The notes: generated from the letters alone by a model not told the origin. 36,551 nt of DNA from Sergeia podlipaevii (GCA_030849805.1 JASANZ010002028.1:1-36551), one strand, 5' to 3'. Numbered from the stretch's first letter, positions 9,801-19,097 are shown. Program-made: numbers and translations.

Positions 9801-9902
9801 CAGCTGAAAACTAGATGCGTGCCGCTGTGTTATATGAAGCCATCGAGGGCCGTAGCCTTGATGCCTAGTACAAAAAGAAAACAAAGACTGCACGCGCGGC
9901 AT
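6828..9902 (-). CDS. TruD/PUS7-family tRNA-type pseudouridine synthase
   Basis: 1024 codons from an ATG. TruD enzymes isomerise uridine to pseudouridine in RNA. Recognisable family blocks, in order: an FTGLFRQ..DFCVTE start (residues 247-263); the catalytic block ISFSGIKD with the predicted nucleophile D463; NYYGCQRF (546-553); YLWNQALTLRLHHFG (680-694); and the closing RYPIDL..YANVAVTELMK block (796-833). The Arg that usually follows the catalytic Asp (KDR) is Phe here (KDF). The first 240 residues and an insertion at about 300-425 are low-complexity additions, and residues 835-1024 form a basic extension beyond the usual end. The N terminus (Arg, Phe, Ser/His) could be a mitochondrial targeting peptide. 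Splice signal at 9952-9972. Family call is strong; target RNA and compartment are inferred. Confidence 0.9.
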   Translation of the reverse strand: MPRVQSLFSFCTRHQGYGPRWLHITQRHASSFQLTYEGLPQAGSAAQRAASASSSAVVRITPWRTFLTEEEILQIDVLTFLLGKYSHPAPTSNAVSADAPEKRQKTAGGEPARPRYGYKRDSLEALSSRRAPIDTTLRTPSAASSLLFVNKNARLLKFYTPRNSVPSCEDVSLIHPHTPLHVVEALAEKWRHAREQALHADTQQEAQDEEAHQQKVFAHPPHLFSEESEVLGRFGMGAQASPSVPGFTGLFRQHWRDFCVTEMVTDVSVPCGGRPLSRDLSFDVPSLPFHLLHGALCEEVQVDGGLNDSGEDLLLAEKAVATDSMKPDQEFFQVDAKSYVAQLLEEPTQSSKDTRGKTATTKSSVTDAICPPSGGGGRRRPSAPADSGRSLEDRQASLQRLGIKEASLMQPQDPLASVSSLAGPHYLQCTLHKQHISHSAALANIAQTLRIHPRAISFSGIKDFIGDTAQRVRIEGVSPSSVLEANAIFRKRKWRMTLSDFSYEATPLCPGDLFGNRFKIVLRDVSAPREVIESAVDAFKRNGFPNYYGCQRFSWFAGTQDAAFALLQHNWLAFAFRFLNYTDKDRSLRELLQRSTKYPHAVQDEYRRNVVRRLRQIAVEPYDLDEAPFLSCPLLAEPLVNNDGGTLNQRQELVLWQLREAYFDLDTQSRRLSAQRLSSYLWNQALTLRLHHFGSQKVLMGDHVIPASVRQLAASVWDRKDAMHIHGDIVSEDNADTYTIRDVVHPGFSFDNIVLPENAIGEYYHQICDKYRLDWFTRHGRTGLSDFYEPPRPIIRYPIDLAHKYLKEDGALVLEFALERGCYANVAVTELMKLVCCAGSEDIVVLPAPEALWDKLGARDPGYVTSMQDIYEGFEDGRGFVNDVETVPVAAESEVKVWDHTGPLFLPDSEDPFKKALEWGNRNLLSNMERRVQDAETLKYRLFEKPLADQMHEDEVATYATHTVPMPPNAKGKKIFFKVLRRRQRYAGAPRTVSRVKRGAQVQNRNHSLPAFKTLNKDSWNVTW

Positions 9903-10697
9903 AGTTCGCCCTCTCTAAAGTAAGGCTTTCTCCCTTCCACTACACAGTAGCCTGCGGCGAAAAAAAAAAAAATGCGTAATCTATATATATCTATAAACCA
10001 CGTTCTTTGCTCTACTTTGCTATGCATTTTTCCGCTTTCAGATGCACAATAATGAATAAGAAAGTAGAATACATAATAGTAGTAGTAGTAGTAGAAGTAG
10101 AAGAAGTAGTAAAGAAGAAAAGAACATATTAAAAAGTGCACAAAGGGGAGGGGGGTGGGGGAAATTGCATTAAGCATGGTGTTTGTGCAAGTGAACATAA
10201 AAGCATAGGCATCTGCGTTTTCCTTTTCAACGCTTTTGACACATTACTTACGTTTCTTATCTGTTGAGGCCTATTCTAGCATATATGCCTATACGTACAA
10301 CATGGAATATACTGAATACTAGCTCCTCACGCATCTTCCCCTTCAAAGTGACCGTTTATCATCCCACATATGAACAGTTACGCTAGCTCATCGTGCACAA
10401 GCCATCCACACACACACACACAGACGTATCGTTTCAACATCCGTAACATATTTTTTTTAGTTTTTATTTTTGATTTGTGCTCTTCAATAGCAACGACACA
10501 AACACCCCCAACGCTATACACACATCCTAAGCCCTGCATATATAGAAATAACCTTATTCCCTTGCCCTATAAATGTGTTGAAGCCAGCCTTCTTATGATG
10601 TCGGTCTCGCTATGTTTCTCTTTCTCTCACATCTTTTCGATTGTTTTGCCTTCACTTTACTCTCTCTCTCTCCTGTTTTCTGCATTGGCGTAGCCAC
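9903..10697. other. Spacer between BTB gene and TruD gene
   Basis: No gene seen. It should hold the 3' UTR of the BTB gene and the 5' UTR of TruD. Simple sequence includes a 13-A run (9960-9972), a GTA/GAA triplet array (about 10077-10111), a short AC run near 10410, and TC-rich stretches. Small frames here are low-complexity and not credible. Confidence 0.6.
9952..9972 (-). promoter_or_regulatory. Candidate trans-splice acceptor for TruD gene
   Basis: On the minus strand a run of 13 T (9960-9972) is followed by the first AG at 9952-9953, giving a predicted 5' UTR of about 50 nt before the ATG at 9902. This is the standard kinetoplastid layout. Confidence 0.55.
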
Positions 10698-12539
10698 TCA
10701 CTTGGTAGTAGCATTACGTGAGCCCCGCACAGGCGCAGCGTTGGCGGAAGACCTTTTAGGACGCCGGTTTCCCATCGATCCTGCGATACGTATAGCCGGT
10801 CGCGGCCTAGTCGGGCCAGAGCTACTCACGCGGCCAGTTGAATTCGAAAAGGTACCTGAAAACCCTCCGCTGAAGATGCGGTCACCCAGTGCACTGCTGT
10901 TACCTCCGCCGCCACCACCACCACTGAGCGCAGCTGACGAAGAGTAAGGACGTGGGGAGGGCACTGGAGAGGGAATAGGCACAAACGGATAAACTCGCAG
11001 CTTATCAGGGGCTGCACTACCAGCAGCCCCGGTGTTAACACCAGTAGGAAGCCCGGTAGAGGATGCTTGAGAAGCAATAAATGTGTGAAGTTCTTGCATG
11101 AACTCTCGGTCATAGTAGTTCTGCACGTCGACATCCATGCACGCACGACGCCCCGTCACAACAGTCTCCCGGACAGCATCTGGGCAAGCAGACCACATGG
11201 GCATCATCTCCAGTGACACCTGTTTACCGGCAGTGCCAGAGGAGCCAGAAGCCCGATTCTCTCCCGTGGACCCCGACGCGCCACGCAGCAGTGAGCCGGG
11301 CATTGTAATTGTTTCCTTCGCCAGCTCCTGCTCCAAGACAGCAGGACACCGTAGCGGGATCAGGCCCCCGACACTATCGTACACCCCATTGACTACTGCA
11401 TAGTTATACCAGTTGAGCAGCACCGCCATGTCCTCGGCGTGAGAGCGGTCAGGCGAGGTGAACTCCACAGACAAACTGGAGCACTTGTGCGTGGGAGTGT
11501 CAATGAGAGCCACAAGGCAGCGGCACCGCTTGCAGGAGACAAACTTGGTGGCTCCAAGCACCTGCCAGGCCCAGCGCTCAACCTCCAGCTCACCCCACGT
11601 CAGCGGAGGCTGCGACACCTCAGCGGGTATGCGAGAGCACGCGTGGCCCTCAAGCAACTCTCCGCGAGGCCCAACACGACGCTTCGACGTGAGTGCGGCC
11701 GCCATGACAGCTGAAGCACTAGAAGTGCCACTAGGCCCACTCCCACTCTTTCCACTATCTGCCACTGCGATCGCTGGGCACGCTGGGTGATGGCACTGAT
11801 GCGCACGTGCAAGACGCTCGATTTCTCCCTCATCGTACAGGCAACGACAAAGGCAGCACCAGCGCAGCCCGCTGTCGCCATTGGCAATGGTGCTGCCCAT
11901 ACGATTGTTATTGCGCTGAGTCGAGGAGGACGCAAGCGCAACAACCGCCTTGGCATGCATCTTGGTGACGCGGTCCTCTACATAGTTCCTAAGCACAGCG
12001 GAAATAAAGCGGCGATTGGCATGACAAGCGCTGTCGTCCTCGTACAATGTGAGCAAGCACAACGCAAGGTCAGTCTCTCGCATCACCCCGCACAGCCTGC
12101 CTACCAGTTCACCAGGAACGCACTCCATGTCAACACTGGAAAGAATCACATCTACAAGGTGATCGCGGATGTACGCGAGCGCCTCTTCGATGAGCTCTGA
12201 CATCCCCAGAAAGTTAGAGGCAAGCAGGATGGAGATGACATTGGTAAAGGAGAGATGTGGGTTCTTGCCCTCCATCCACGCAACCAGCCAACGAAACACC
12301 GTAACATCACAGTTTGCTTTCAGTGAAATAGGGGAGAGAGAATCCTTTGGCAGTGGTTTGCCGCTCGTCCCAGCAGCCACTCCTCCTTGTTTTGTCTCCT
12401 CTTTCAAAAGCTTGGTAATGAGCGGGTCAAAGTAGCGCATGGTAACGCGCAGAAGCTCCAAGTTGCATAGAAACACCTCCTTCTTACTTGAAGTCTTATC
12501 ACGTACTGTGATCTCAACACGCCTGTCTAAGTCTGACAT
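10698..12539 (-). CDS. SANBR-type BTB domain protein with Cys/His clusters
   Basis: 613 codons from an ATG. Residues 8-130 match my knowledge of the BTB domain of SANBR (KIAA1841), seen in the order NLELLRVTMRYFDPLITKLL, then SLKANCDVTVFRWLVAWM, then FTNVISILLASNFLGMSELI. That BTB subclass mediates dimerisation. After it come helices (to about residue 195) and a Cys/His cluster (C228, C229, C231, H247, H250, H251, C254), then a second (C336, C339, C341, H351, C353), which may bind zinc. No SANT/Myb domain was recognised. The C-terminal third is Ser/Gly/Pro-rich with a Gly run. The family relation is fairly firm; the function in a kinetoplastid is unknown, possibly scaffold or ubiquitin-ligase adaptor by analogy with BTB proteins generally. 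Confidence 0.8.
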   Translation of the reverse strand: MSDLDRRVEITVRDKTSSKKEVFLCNLELLRVTMRYFDPLITKLLKEETKQGGVAAGTSGKPLPKDSLSPISLKANCDVTVFRWLVAWMEGKNPHLSFTNVISILLASNFLGMSELIEEALAYIRDHLVDVILSSVDMECVPGELVGRLCGVMRETDLALCLLTLYEDDSACHANRRFISAVLRNYVEDRVTKMHAKAVVALASSSTQRNNNRMGSTIANGDSGLRWCCLCRCLYDEGEIERLARAHQCHHPACPAIAVADSGKSGSGPSGTSSASAVMAAALTSKRRVGPRGELLEGHACSRIPAEVSQPPLTWGELEVERWAWQVLGATKFVSCKRCRCLVALIDTPTHKCSSLSVEFTSPDRSHAEDMAVLLNWYNYAVVNGVYDSVGGLIPLRCPAVLEQELAKETITMPGSLLRGASGSTGENRASGSSGTAGKQVSLEMMPMWSACPDAVRETVVTGRRACMDVDVQNYYDREFMQELHTFIASQASSTGLPTGVNTGAAGSAAPDKLRVYPFVPIPSPVPSPRPYSSSAALSGGGGGGGNSSALGDRIFSGGFSGTFSNSTGRVSSSGPTRPRPAIRIAGSMGNRRPKRSSANAAPVRGSRNATTK

Positions 12540-13387
12540 GCTTATATGTGTTCTCTTTTTTTTTCCTTTCCCTTCTGCGTGTGGTGTCAGGTAGAAAATA
12601 TTTTCGCTAACAAAGCAGTCGTCGTTCTTCCTTTAGAATAAGTGCTTTGAGTGTCACTAGACTTCAAAGCTATATATGTATACTGAACTGTATTGTTGTT
12701 AATTTCTAAAAATGTCAACCAAATGTTCAATGTGTGTCTAAGTATGAATAGGCAACGAGGAGCGTATGCATGCGCGTATATATATGAACAGATAAGAAAA
12801 AGTTATTCGAGCAACCCTGTCAATAACAATGCGCGTACAAACACACACACACACAGAGAGAATACAAAATTAGAGAATATAGCTATGCTACCTGCGATTG
12901 AGCAGACCTTTAATTTAGCAAAAAAAAAAAAGTGTGCGTACACGTAAGTTTACAGGCAGAAACAAAAACTTTAAAAGAAGGTCCACTAACAACAAAATAA
13001 AAAAAAAATAGATTTTTCTTTCTTTGAACCTCGACAACAAAGAGGGAAAGACAAAGATACTACTAAAGTAATTTCTTGTGAAGTGATACACGCATGTATA
13101 CTTGTATATGTACATACAACCAGAGCAAAAGAAAGGGAGGGGGGACGAAAGAACAAGGCAGGGCAAGTTTACTAAAAGCATTCATGTTAAGAAGCTACTT
13201 TTTGTATTGGCAGATACACAGGATGCCAAAGATTATAGGCACTCATCGGTTTACACGTATAGCGCGTGTTGCCTTTCAAGGGCAGATAACCTTTCCTGTG
13301 TGTGCTATTGGTATTGTGACGGCTGTTTAGTTGATGGTTGGCATATATATTTTTATATTTTTCTTGGTTTTACTCAATGATGGCGCG
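12540..13387. other. Spacer between small gene and BTB gene
   Basis: No gene seen. A-rich on the plus strand with an AC run at about 12841-12856 and A runs near 12921 and 13000. On the minus strand a pyrimidine-containing stretch ending in AG at about 12575-12576 is a weak splice-acceptor candidate for the BTB gene. Candidate frames are Lys/Phe-rich and not credible. Confidence 0.55.
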
Positions 13388-13684
13388 TCAGAGATCTGCC
13401 TTGACATAGTGGGAATAGAGGGGCCGGTTCAAGTAGCCTGCGCTCGCGTATTGTGGATGCGGTAGAAAGCCAAAGCCACCTTCATCGCTCTCCATCTTAT
13501 ACGTCTGTCTCGCCGACGGTGTCGCGAAGCGACCACTGGACGCTGAACTAGTGGCGGCGGGCAGTGCATTGCAGGAGGTGTAGTAGACGCGGTCGTGGCC
13601 TTCGGCAATAGAGCGGCAAATTTCTTCCGTTTCAAGATCTAATTGAGGCCGCTGTGTTGAGGAGGAAGAAGAAACACAGCTCAT
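13388..13684 (-). CDS. Small conserved-looking protein, 98 residues
   Basis: A 98-codon frame from an ATG. I believe it is real because it is not low-complexity and has the expected composition. It also sits about 67 nt after a strong splice signal (tract 13756-13800, AG at 13751-13752) with no intervening ATG. It contains a Ser-rich start, an acidic helix (LDLETEEICRSIAEG), and a C-terminal block rich in Gly, Pro and aromatic residues (GFGFLPHPQYASAGYLNRPL). No signal peptide or membrane segment. Short proteins ending in such aromatic/Pro motifs include some flagellar microtubule-associated proteins, but that resemblance is only an impression. Function unknown. Confidence 0.7.
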   Translation of the reverse strand: MSCVSSSSSTQRPQLDLETEEICRSIAEGHDRVYYTSCNALPAATSSASSGRFATPSARQTYKMESDEGGFGFLPHPQYASAGYLNRPLYSHYVKADL

Positions 13685-14055
13685 ATTGACGTTCAGAAGT
13701 GCTGCAGTGCGTATCAGGCGTGAATGTATAAAGATCTCAAATCAAGTACACTTTCAAAAAAAAAGGGAAAAAAGAAGAAAAAAAAAATCCAAAAAAAAAA
13801 TAATTTTTCCAACAGGTTTTTATTCATCGCTGTGCGGAAGAACAAAGACAGTAATTGATCTCTCTCTAAAAAAGAAAAAAGAAATCCAAAACGAAAAGAT
13901 GATTCATGGCTACAAAGCACGCATTTTGCACAGTACAAGCGCAATAGGAAAGAAAAAAAAAAAAAGAAATCATATAAGAAATCACAAAAAAAAATGTTAA
14001 ACCAATGTCAAAATATATATATATATATATACAAACTGCTCACTGCTGCATCTCG
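13685..14055. other. Spacer between 1460-residue gene and small gene
   Basis: No gene seen. A-rich on the plus strand, with an (AT)n run at about 14013-14031 just past the stop of the 1460-residue gene and a long purine tract at 13756-13800. Confidence 0.6.
13751..13800 (-). promoter_or_regulatory. Candidate trans-splice acceptor for small gene
   Basis: On the minus strand a nearly pure pyrimidine tract (13756-13800) is followed by the first AG at 13751-13752. There is no ATG between this AG and the small gene's start, which supports that gene being expressed. Confidence 0.55.
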
Positions 14056-17000
14056 CTACGAGGAGAATCCAGGCTTTCCAAATGAGTTGCTCTCACCCGT
14101 TGGCGATAACACTGAACCTGCGCGCCAGTCCCATCTGTACCGGCCTGGTCCTGCACAACTTTTCACGCTGCTGCTCTTTACACTCTCATCGTCGCTCTCG
14201 CCGTTGCCGTGGCCGCGTACGTGATGCGGTGAAGCATAATTGGATTGAAACTCGTCAAGTCCCAACTGATGTGGGGAAGCTCCTGCACTACCCCTTGGAA
14301 CAAAGAAGGAAGCCAACGGTCCTTGACGTGGGATGTGTTGTGACTGCTGCTGCTGCTGGCTCGCTGAGTCTCCAAAAGGCAAACGCAAGTAAGACGCACC
14401 ACCCCGACTGCTGGCAACACTACCGCCACGCGATATAACCGCCGTCGTCGCCGCGACTGCTGCAGCCTCAGAAAGGCAACTTTCGCTATGCCAACTACGT
14501 GCCTTGGGCCCTGCTCCTACCGTGATTGGCGTGGAAGAGAAGAGTCCATTGGCTATTCCGTTGCTCTGGGCACCCGCCATGATCATATCCTCCTTGCTAT
14601 TTGTATTCAAAACCGAATGCCTGTTGAAAGAGTTGGAAGAAACTTCTGTTCTCGAGTCAAGCACAGAACTCGACGCACTTCCAAGAACATTGGTGGTGCG
14701 GTGATGGTGATGATCGTTACTGCCGCTACAGCCCAAGTTGGGCACGTAAGTGTAATGCTGGTGTCCACTCGCAAGCAGGTTACTTACTGAGAAACACAGA
14801 GACGTCTCAGAGCTTCCTAAGCCGCTGTCCGAATGAAGAAAGCCTTGACTCACCCGTGGTTGCGACTGCTGCTGCTGGTGGTGGTGCTGAAGCTGAGAAA
14901 CACGCCGATGAGTAGCATAGTGGCCATAGCTGTGACAACGGAGGTTGTGTCTCGAGTGCATAATCGGTGTCCCAGCGCTTGTTCGCTGCCATTTCGCACC
15001 TTGTGTGAAGTCAGTAATCGGCATCGCCAGGGAATCCCCCAGCGAGCTTGCATCAACAGCAACGAAGGAACTGAAACGCGGGACAGCAGCAGTGGAGGAC
15101 TCACTGGGGTAGCACGTCAACATGGAGCGTGCCGGAGCAGACATAGACAGTGATGCAGGAGCATCTACGTTACATTGCTGAAAGGTGCGTTGCTGTTGTT
15201 GCTGCTGCTGTTGATGGTACTGGTGATGGTTGTGCAACAAGGAGGTATGATGTGGGGTGCCCTGCCCAGTATTGTGAACACGAAGCAAGCTGCCGCCGCC
15301 GCTGAATGAGCTACTTTGGCTGTTCGCGCGGCTAGTTGTGGTTGACCGTATGCGCGTGCGTACGGTGACACGCAGTGGCACAGAGCCCGACACCAGCGCG
15401 GTGCTAGACGACTGATATCCCGCTCGCTCCGACATGGAAGTATTGCCCATGCACCCAACAGCGCCGTAGCTGCGGCCTCCACTCTCAGCCATACCACTCA
15501 TAGAACTCTGACGCCGTGACAGCTCACCACTGTCCATAAGGGCAAAGGCGCGGTTCCCGGGGTCACAATTTTCCTGCTTCTTCTGCTGATGTTGCCCATC
15601 GTGTGCACCTGCATCCTCATCCTCGTCTGATGAAGCAAGAGAGGAATTTAGAAAGTCACGGCTGCAAGGTGGGCCTTTTCGGTTAATACGCTGCGCTGGA
15701 CTGCTGCTGATGGCCTGCGGCAGTCCTCCCATTTTTTCTGTCATAGAAATTGACCTGCCGAACGAACACGCGGAGGCCCCCCTTGTGGGAGAGACCAACT
15801 TAGAGGAGTAACCCGCCGCCGCTACCGCGCTGAAAGAACCACAACCAGCCACATTAGAGGGCCACTCCCTCGACAGTGGATGCCCCGTCGCATTGCTTGC
15901 AGCAGCCCCTCCTAAGGCCGACTTCGCGGTAAGCGACAATGAAGAGGACGGCGTCAAAGAAGAAGGTGCAGCTAACCCCGAGTGTCCACACAAGGGTGCA
16001 ATAAGATGAGTGCCACCGCTGCCACTTGCACTAAACTCACCACCCCTGTAGCCCAGCAGTGTCATGTAAGAAGCCACAAGATCGCACTCTGCCTGTTGCC
16101 ATCGCTTCACGAAGTCCGGTGTAGTGCCGTAAAAGACAGTCTGCCCAGCAAAACTCTCGCGCCATATCAGAAAGCCGCAACTCAGCCCCTCTGGCAGTTT
16201 CATCGCCCCCACTGCGATGGGCAGGCTCGCTTCCGATCCAGCGGTGTAAGACAATGCCGCTTCCCCACGGCCACCACTACTACTATTGTTATTATTGCTG
16301 GTATTATTCTTCATATTGTGCTGTTGATTACTTGCGTAAGGAAGGATACCAACACCGCCGCCTCCCCCTCCGCTAGTACTACTACCTACATCGCTGTTTT
16401 CGGCTCCCGCTTTGCCACTCATATTGGCTAGCAAGTTTGACGTGATAGCGTTGACGCTGCCGCCTCCTCCTCCACTCCCACTCAGCACCCAGTGCAGGTC
16501 TAGCGGGTCCGCATGTCGCGACACCACGCACGCATTCCGGCACAGTGAGAGCAGTATATCCTCCGCGTACTCCCCTGCGCTACGTACCCAACAACACTCA
16601 CCGTGAGACCCTAGCGCTTCACCTTCCGTTGTGTGCATAGCGCCACCACCACCGCCACCACCACCACAATGAAGAGCGTCAGTCCTGGGATGAGAAGATC
16701 GTCTAAACCGCAGTACAACCCCCGCAGGAAGGGGAGACCAGGCACCGTCCATGGACTGCACAAAGGTTTCTTTTAATGTCATCCACACATCCCCTTCGCG
16801 CGGAGCATGCGCCGATGGCACTGCTGCTGTGCTGGCACCCGCCCCACTAAATTTTGATGTACCAGGATGAGACGAAGATAAGCCCGATGATGAGCCGGAT
16901 GTCATGAAACCCGTAGCCCTTCCCGGTTGCTGAGCTGTGATGTGAAGCAAGCCTGGTATCTGATTCTCCTCCAGGTTACGTACCGCAAGAACACGGCGCA

Positions 17001-18438
17001 GTTTGGCTGCCTCACCCCCAATAAGGATGTTAAACTTGTGTGCGTATATCTCCGCGGCCCAAAAGAGAAACCGGGTGACGTCAGTGGCGGACAACATGCC
17101 CCGCAGTGCCTCATCGTCTACTGTCGTGCTAAGTGCAGTGGCGGAGAAACCATGCGCTGCATCAAGGGTACACCCCGCCACACCACCAGCGTGCTCCTTA
17201 GCCATCAGTCCTACGTCGGTGTCAGTCGCTTTCTGAACGCGGGGGAACATCGTGTTGCTCTGCGCAATGTGGGCTCGCAACTCTCGTAAAAAGCAAAGTG
17301 CTGGCACATCGGCGCGGTGCACGGTGAAGGTGAGCGGACGCGTTGGCAACTGAGGGGGCAACATGGCAGCCGTAGTGCGAGTAGAAAACGAAAGAGGCAT
17401 GGTGCCATGGCTGGAGGGAAATGAAAGTGGCGGTGTTGCTGTCGCTGAGGTATTTGTTGCGGGCATTGCAAGCGTAGCTTCGTAGCTGTAAGGGTCCGCA
17501 ACGTCGGTGGCACCACCGCCAGATGCAGCAACATGTGCCTGTATACCGAGTACAGAATCGCCAATCACACCCACCGAGTTCGCAGCACCATGTACGTTGT
17601 AATGCCTATGTGCCACCACTCCAAGCCTGCGCAGCTGCTCGACATATGTGTACGCCGCCAATAAGGACACCTGCACACGATGGTTGCCCCCAGCACTGCG
17701 GGAGAGAAACAAACTATAGTGCATTGGCTGTCGTGTTGCATTTCCGGGAAGCAACGAGGCAGGGCAGAAACGAGTGTCCCCAATGAAGCCAAAAATACGA
17801 ACACGAATATTGTGTTGCTGGAGGCGTACAGTGCTCTCAAGATTCATCGTGTTGCTTGCAGCGCCACCTCCAGCGGCCACTCGTTTTTGCCTCCACCTGA
17901 GCCCTGCGCTTCTTTTCATACTTTTGCCTACCTTACCGTCTCCAACGGCGAGGTCAGTAGAACGTGAAGGATCCTCTTCAAGTTGCTGCTGCTGCTGCTG
18001 CTGTTGTTGTTGTTGTTGCAAAGCTGCAGCGGCCACGTTCGTTGTGTCATACACAAAAGCTACTGCACATGGCACAGGGCTCAGTACACGGCCAGCCCTG
18101 TGCAACGCAACCAGGTCACTATCGGTCTCCACAATGCGTTGCTCGCTCAAGCTTATATACCAGTCATAGAGATCCTTATCACTACCACTAGAGAGACCAG
18201 CCAAGGAGGCTCCTTCGCATGGTGCATGCTGAGCATCGCTATAGTAATAGCACACGTTGGGCTCTCGTCGCACACTAAGAAACTGGCGAAATAAAGGGCA
18301 TGCAGAGCTGGCAAAGTACTCACGGATCATAGGGATAAGAACAACCTCAGGTGTGGTGGACAGGGCCGCATCGCGGCTGCCATCAGGCTCACGCACAATG
18401 TTTCGCACAAGAGTCTCTCGACTTGGTGCACCGCCCAT
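14056..18438 (-). CDS. Unrecognised 1460-residue low-complexity protein, possibly N-myristoylated
   Basis: 1460 codons from an ATG that lies 9 nt after a clear splice acceptor (18448-18449). The protein begins MGGAPSRE, with Gly2 and Ser6, fitting the N-myristoylation rule and suggesting membrane attachment. Folded-looking blocks include residues about 20-135, 190-290, 370-520 (FWAAEIYAHKFNILIGGEAA), 560-660 and about 755-805 (CGFLIWRESFAGQTVFYG). Between and after them are extended disordered stretches: poly-Gln (about 140-153), several Gly runs, an Asn run, an acidic SSDEDEDAG segment, and His/Gln tracts in the last third. The C-terminal 650 residues look wholly disordered. No enzyme motif recognised. 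The triplet arrays coding Gln and Gly are likely length-variable. Real gene, function unknown. Confidence 0.8.
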   Translation of the reverse strand: MGGAPSRETLVRNIVREPDGSRDAALSTTPEVVLIPMIREYFASSACPLFRQFLSVRREPNVCYYYSDAQHAPCEGASLAGLSSGSDKDLYDWYISLSEQRIVETDSDLVALHRAGRVLSPVPCAVAFVYDTTNVAAAALQQQQQQQQQQQQLEEDPSRSTDLAVGDGKVGKSMKRSAGLRWRQKRVAAGGGAASNTMNLESTVRLQQHNIRVRIFGFIGDTRFCPASLLPGNATRQPMHYSLFLSRSAGGNHRVQVSLLAAYTYVEQLRRLGVVAHRHYNVHGAANSVGVIGDSVLGIQAHVAASGGGATDVADPYSYEATLAMPATNTSATATPPLSFPSSHGTMPLSFSTRTTAAMLPPQLPTRPLTFTVHRADVPALCFLRELRAHIAQSNTMFPRVQKATDTDVGLMAKEHAGGVAGCTLDAAHGFSATALSTTVDDEALRGMLSATDVTRFLFWAAEIYAHKFNILIGGEAAKLRRVLAVRNLEENQIPGLLHITAQQPGRATGFMTSGSSSGLSSSHPGTSKFSGAGASTAAVPSAHAPREGDVWMTLKETFVQSMDGAWSPLPAGVVLRFRRSSHPRTDALHCGGGGGGGGAMHTTEGEALGSHGECCWVRSAGEYAEDILLSLCRNACVVSRHADPLDLHWVLSGSGGGGGSVNAITSNLLANMSGKAGAENSDVGSSTSGGGGGGVGILPYASNQQHNMKNNTSNNNNSSSGGRGEAALSYTAGSEASLPIAVGAMKLPEGLSCGFLIWRESFAGQTVFYGTTPDFVKRWQQAECDLVASYMTLLGYRGGEFSASGSGGTHLIAPLCGHSGLAAPSSLTPSSSLSLTAKSALGGAAASNATGHPLSREWPSNVAGCGSFSAVAAAGYSSKLVSPTRGASACSFGRSISMTEKMGGLPQAISSSPAQRINRKGPPCSRDFLNSSLASSDEDEDAGAHDGQHQQKKQENCDPGNRAFALMDSGELSRRQSSMSGMAESGGRSYGAVGCMGNTSMSERAGYQSSSTALVSGSVPLRVTVRTRIRSTTTSRANSQSSSFSGGGSLLRVHNTGQGTPHHTSLLHNHHQYHQQQQQQQQRTFQQCNVDAPASLSMSAPARSMLTCYPSESSTAAVPRFSSFVAVDASSLGDSLAMPITDFTQGAKWQRTSAGTPIMHSRHNLRCHSYGHYATHRRVSQLQHHHQQQQSQPRVSQGFLHSDSGLGSSETSLCFSVSNLLASGHQHYTYVPNLGCSGSNDHHHHRTTNVLGSASSSVLDSRTEVSSNSFNRHSVLNTNSKEDMIMAGAQSNGIANGLFSSTPITVGAGPKARSWHSESCLSEAAAVAATTAVISRGGSVASSRGGASYLRLPFGDSASQQQQQSQHIPRQGPLASFFVPRGSAGASPHQLGLDEFQSNYASPHHVRGHGNGESDDESVKSSSVKSCAGPGRYRWDWRAGSVLSPTGESNSFGKPGFSS
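17983..18018. repeat. CAG/CAA triplet array coding poly-Gln
   Basis: On the minus strand a run of CAA then CAG codons encodes about 12 consecutive Gln residues in the 1460-residue protein. Mixed codons (CTG and TTG blocks on the plus strand) indicate two adjoining pure arrays, liable to slippage. Confidence 0.85.
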
Positions 18439-18447
18439 TGTTTTTTT

Positions 18448-18473
18448 CTAAAATTAAAATAAAATAAAAAAAA
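18448..18473 (-). promoter_or_regulatory. Candidate trans-splice acceptor for 1460-residue gene
   Basis: A T-rich tract on the minus strand (18451-18473) is followed by AG at 18448-18449, only 9 nt before the ATG at 18438. This predicts a very short 5' UTR and supports that start. Confidence 0.6.
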
Positions 18474-19038
18474 TGATTCGCGTACACTGTGGATCGCTAG
18501 CGCTTTGCAAATGCGTGTTGTGTATCTATGTAATGGGAATATATGTGGACGTGTGTTTGTGAGAACACGGAAAATGAAAATGTACGCAAACACTCAACTC
18601 CGTTTTACAAAGAGATTCACGAAAAAAAAAAAATGTGTAAAGGCAAAATTCAAATCACCGACCTGCCTTCAGCCCGCGTACACCAAAAAAAAGATACAAT
18701 ATATATATATTGTTAGCGTATTTTATAATGTTTTTTTTTTCTCACTCACACTGCAACACACAGCGTCTTGACCGAGAGAGAATTTGCGCTTTTCACCCTT
18801 TTTAGCTTTTGTTAATATGTCAGTTAGTTTCACACGCCCTCTACTGTTAGTATACTTTTGTGGTTGCTAGCTATGGGTTGCAAAAGATTTAAATATAGGC
18901 AATTGAAGAAGGAAAAGGAGACACTAATGCAGCCACAATATATGCTATATGTATACTTTCTTTATTTAGATTTATATATATATATATATATATATATATG
19001 CTTTTCAAAAAAAAAAAAAAAAGAGTTGCAACGATAAA

Positions 19039-19096
19039 AAAAAAGTCAAAAGAAAAAAACATTGATAATTTCAGCATTGGGCAAGAGAAAAAAAAA
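19039..19096. repeat. 58-bp duplication, left copy
   Basis: Identical to 19098-19155 as far as I can read, ending exactly at the N at 19097. An identical sequence on both sides of a lone N suggests an unmerged overlap of two contig ends, not a biological repeat. Confidence 0.85.
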
Positions 19097-19097
19097 N

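Noticed and set aside
9960..10120. CRISPR-like or structured repeat array at the GTA/GAA triplets
   Set aside because: It is a simple triplet microsatellite without spacers.
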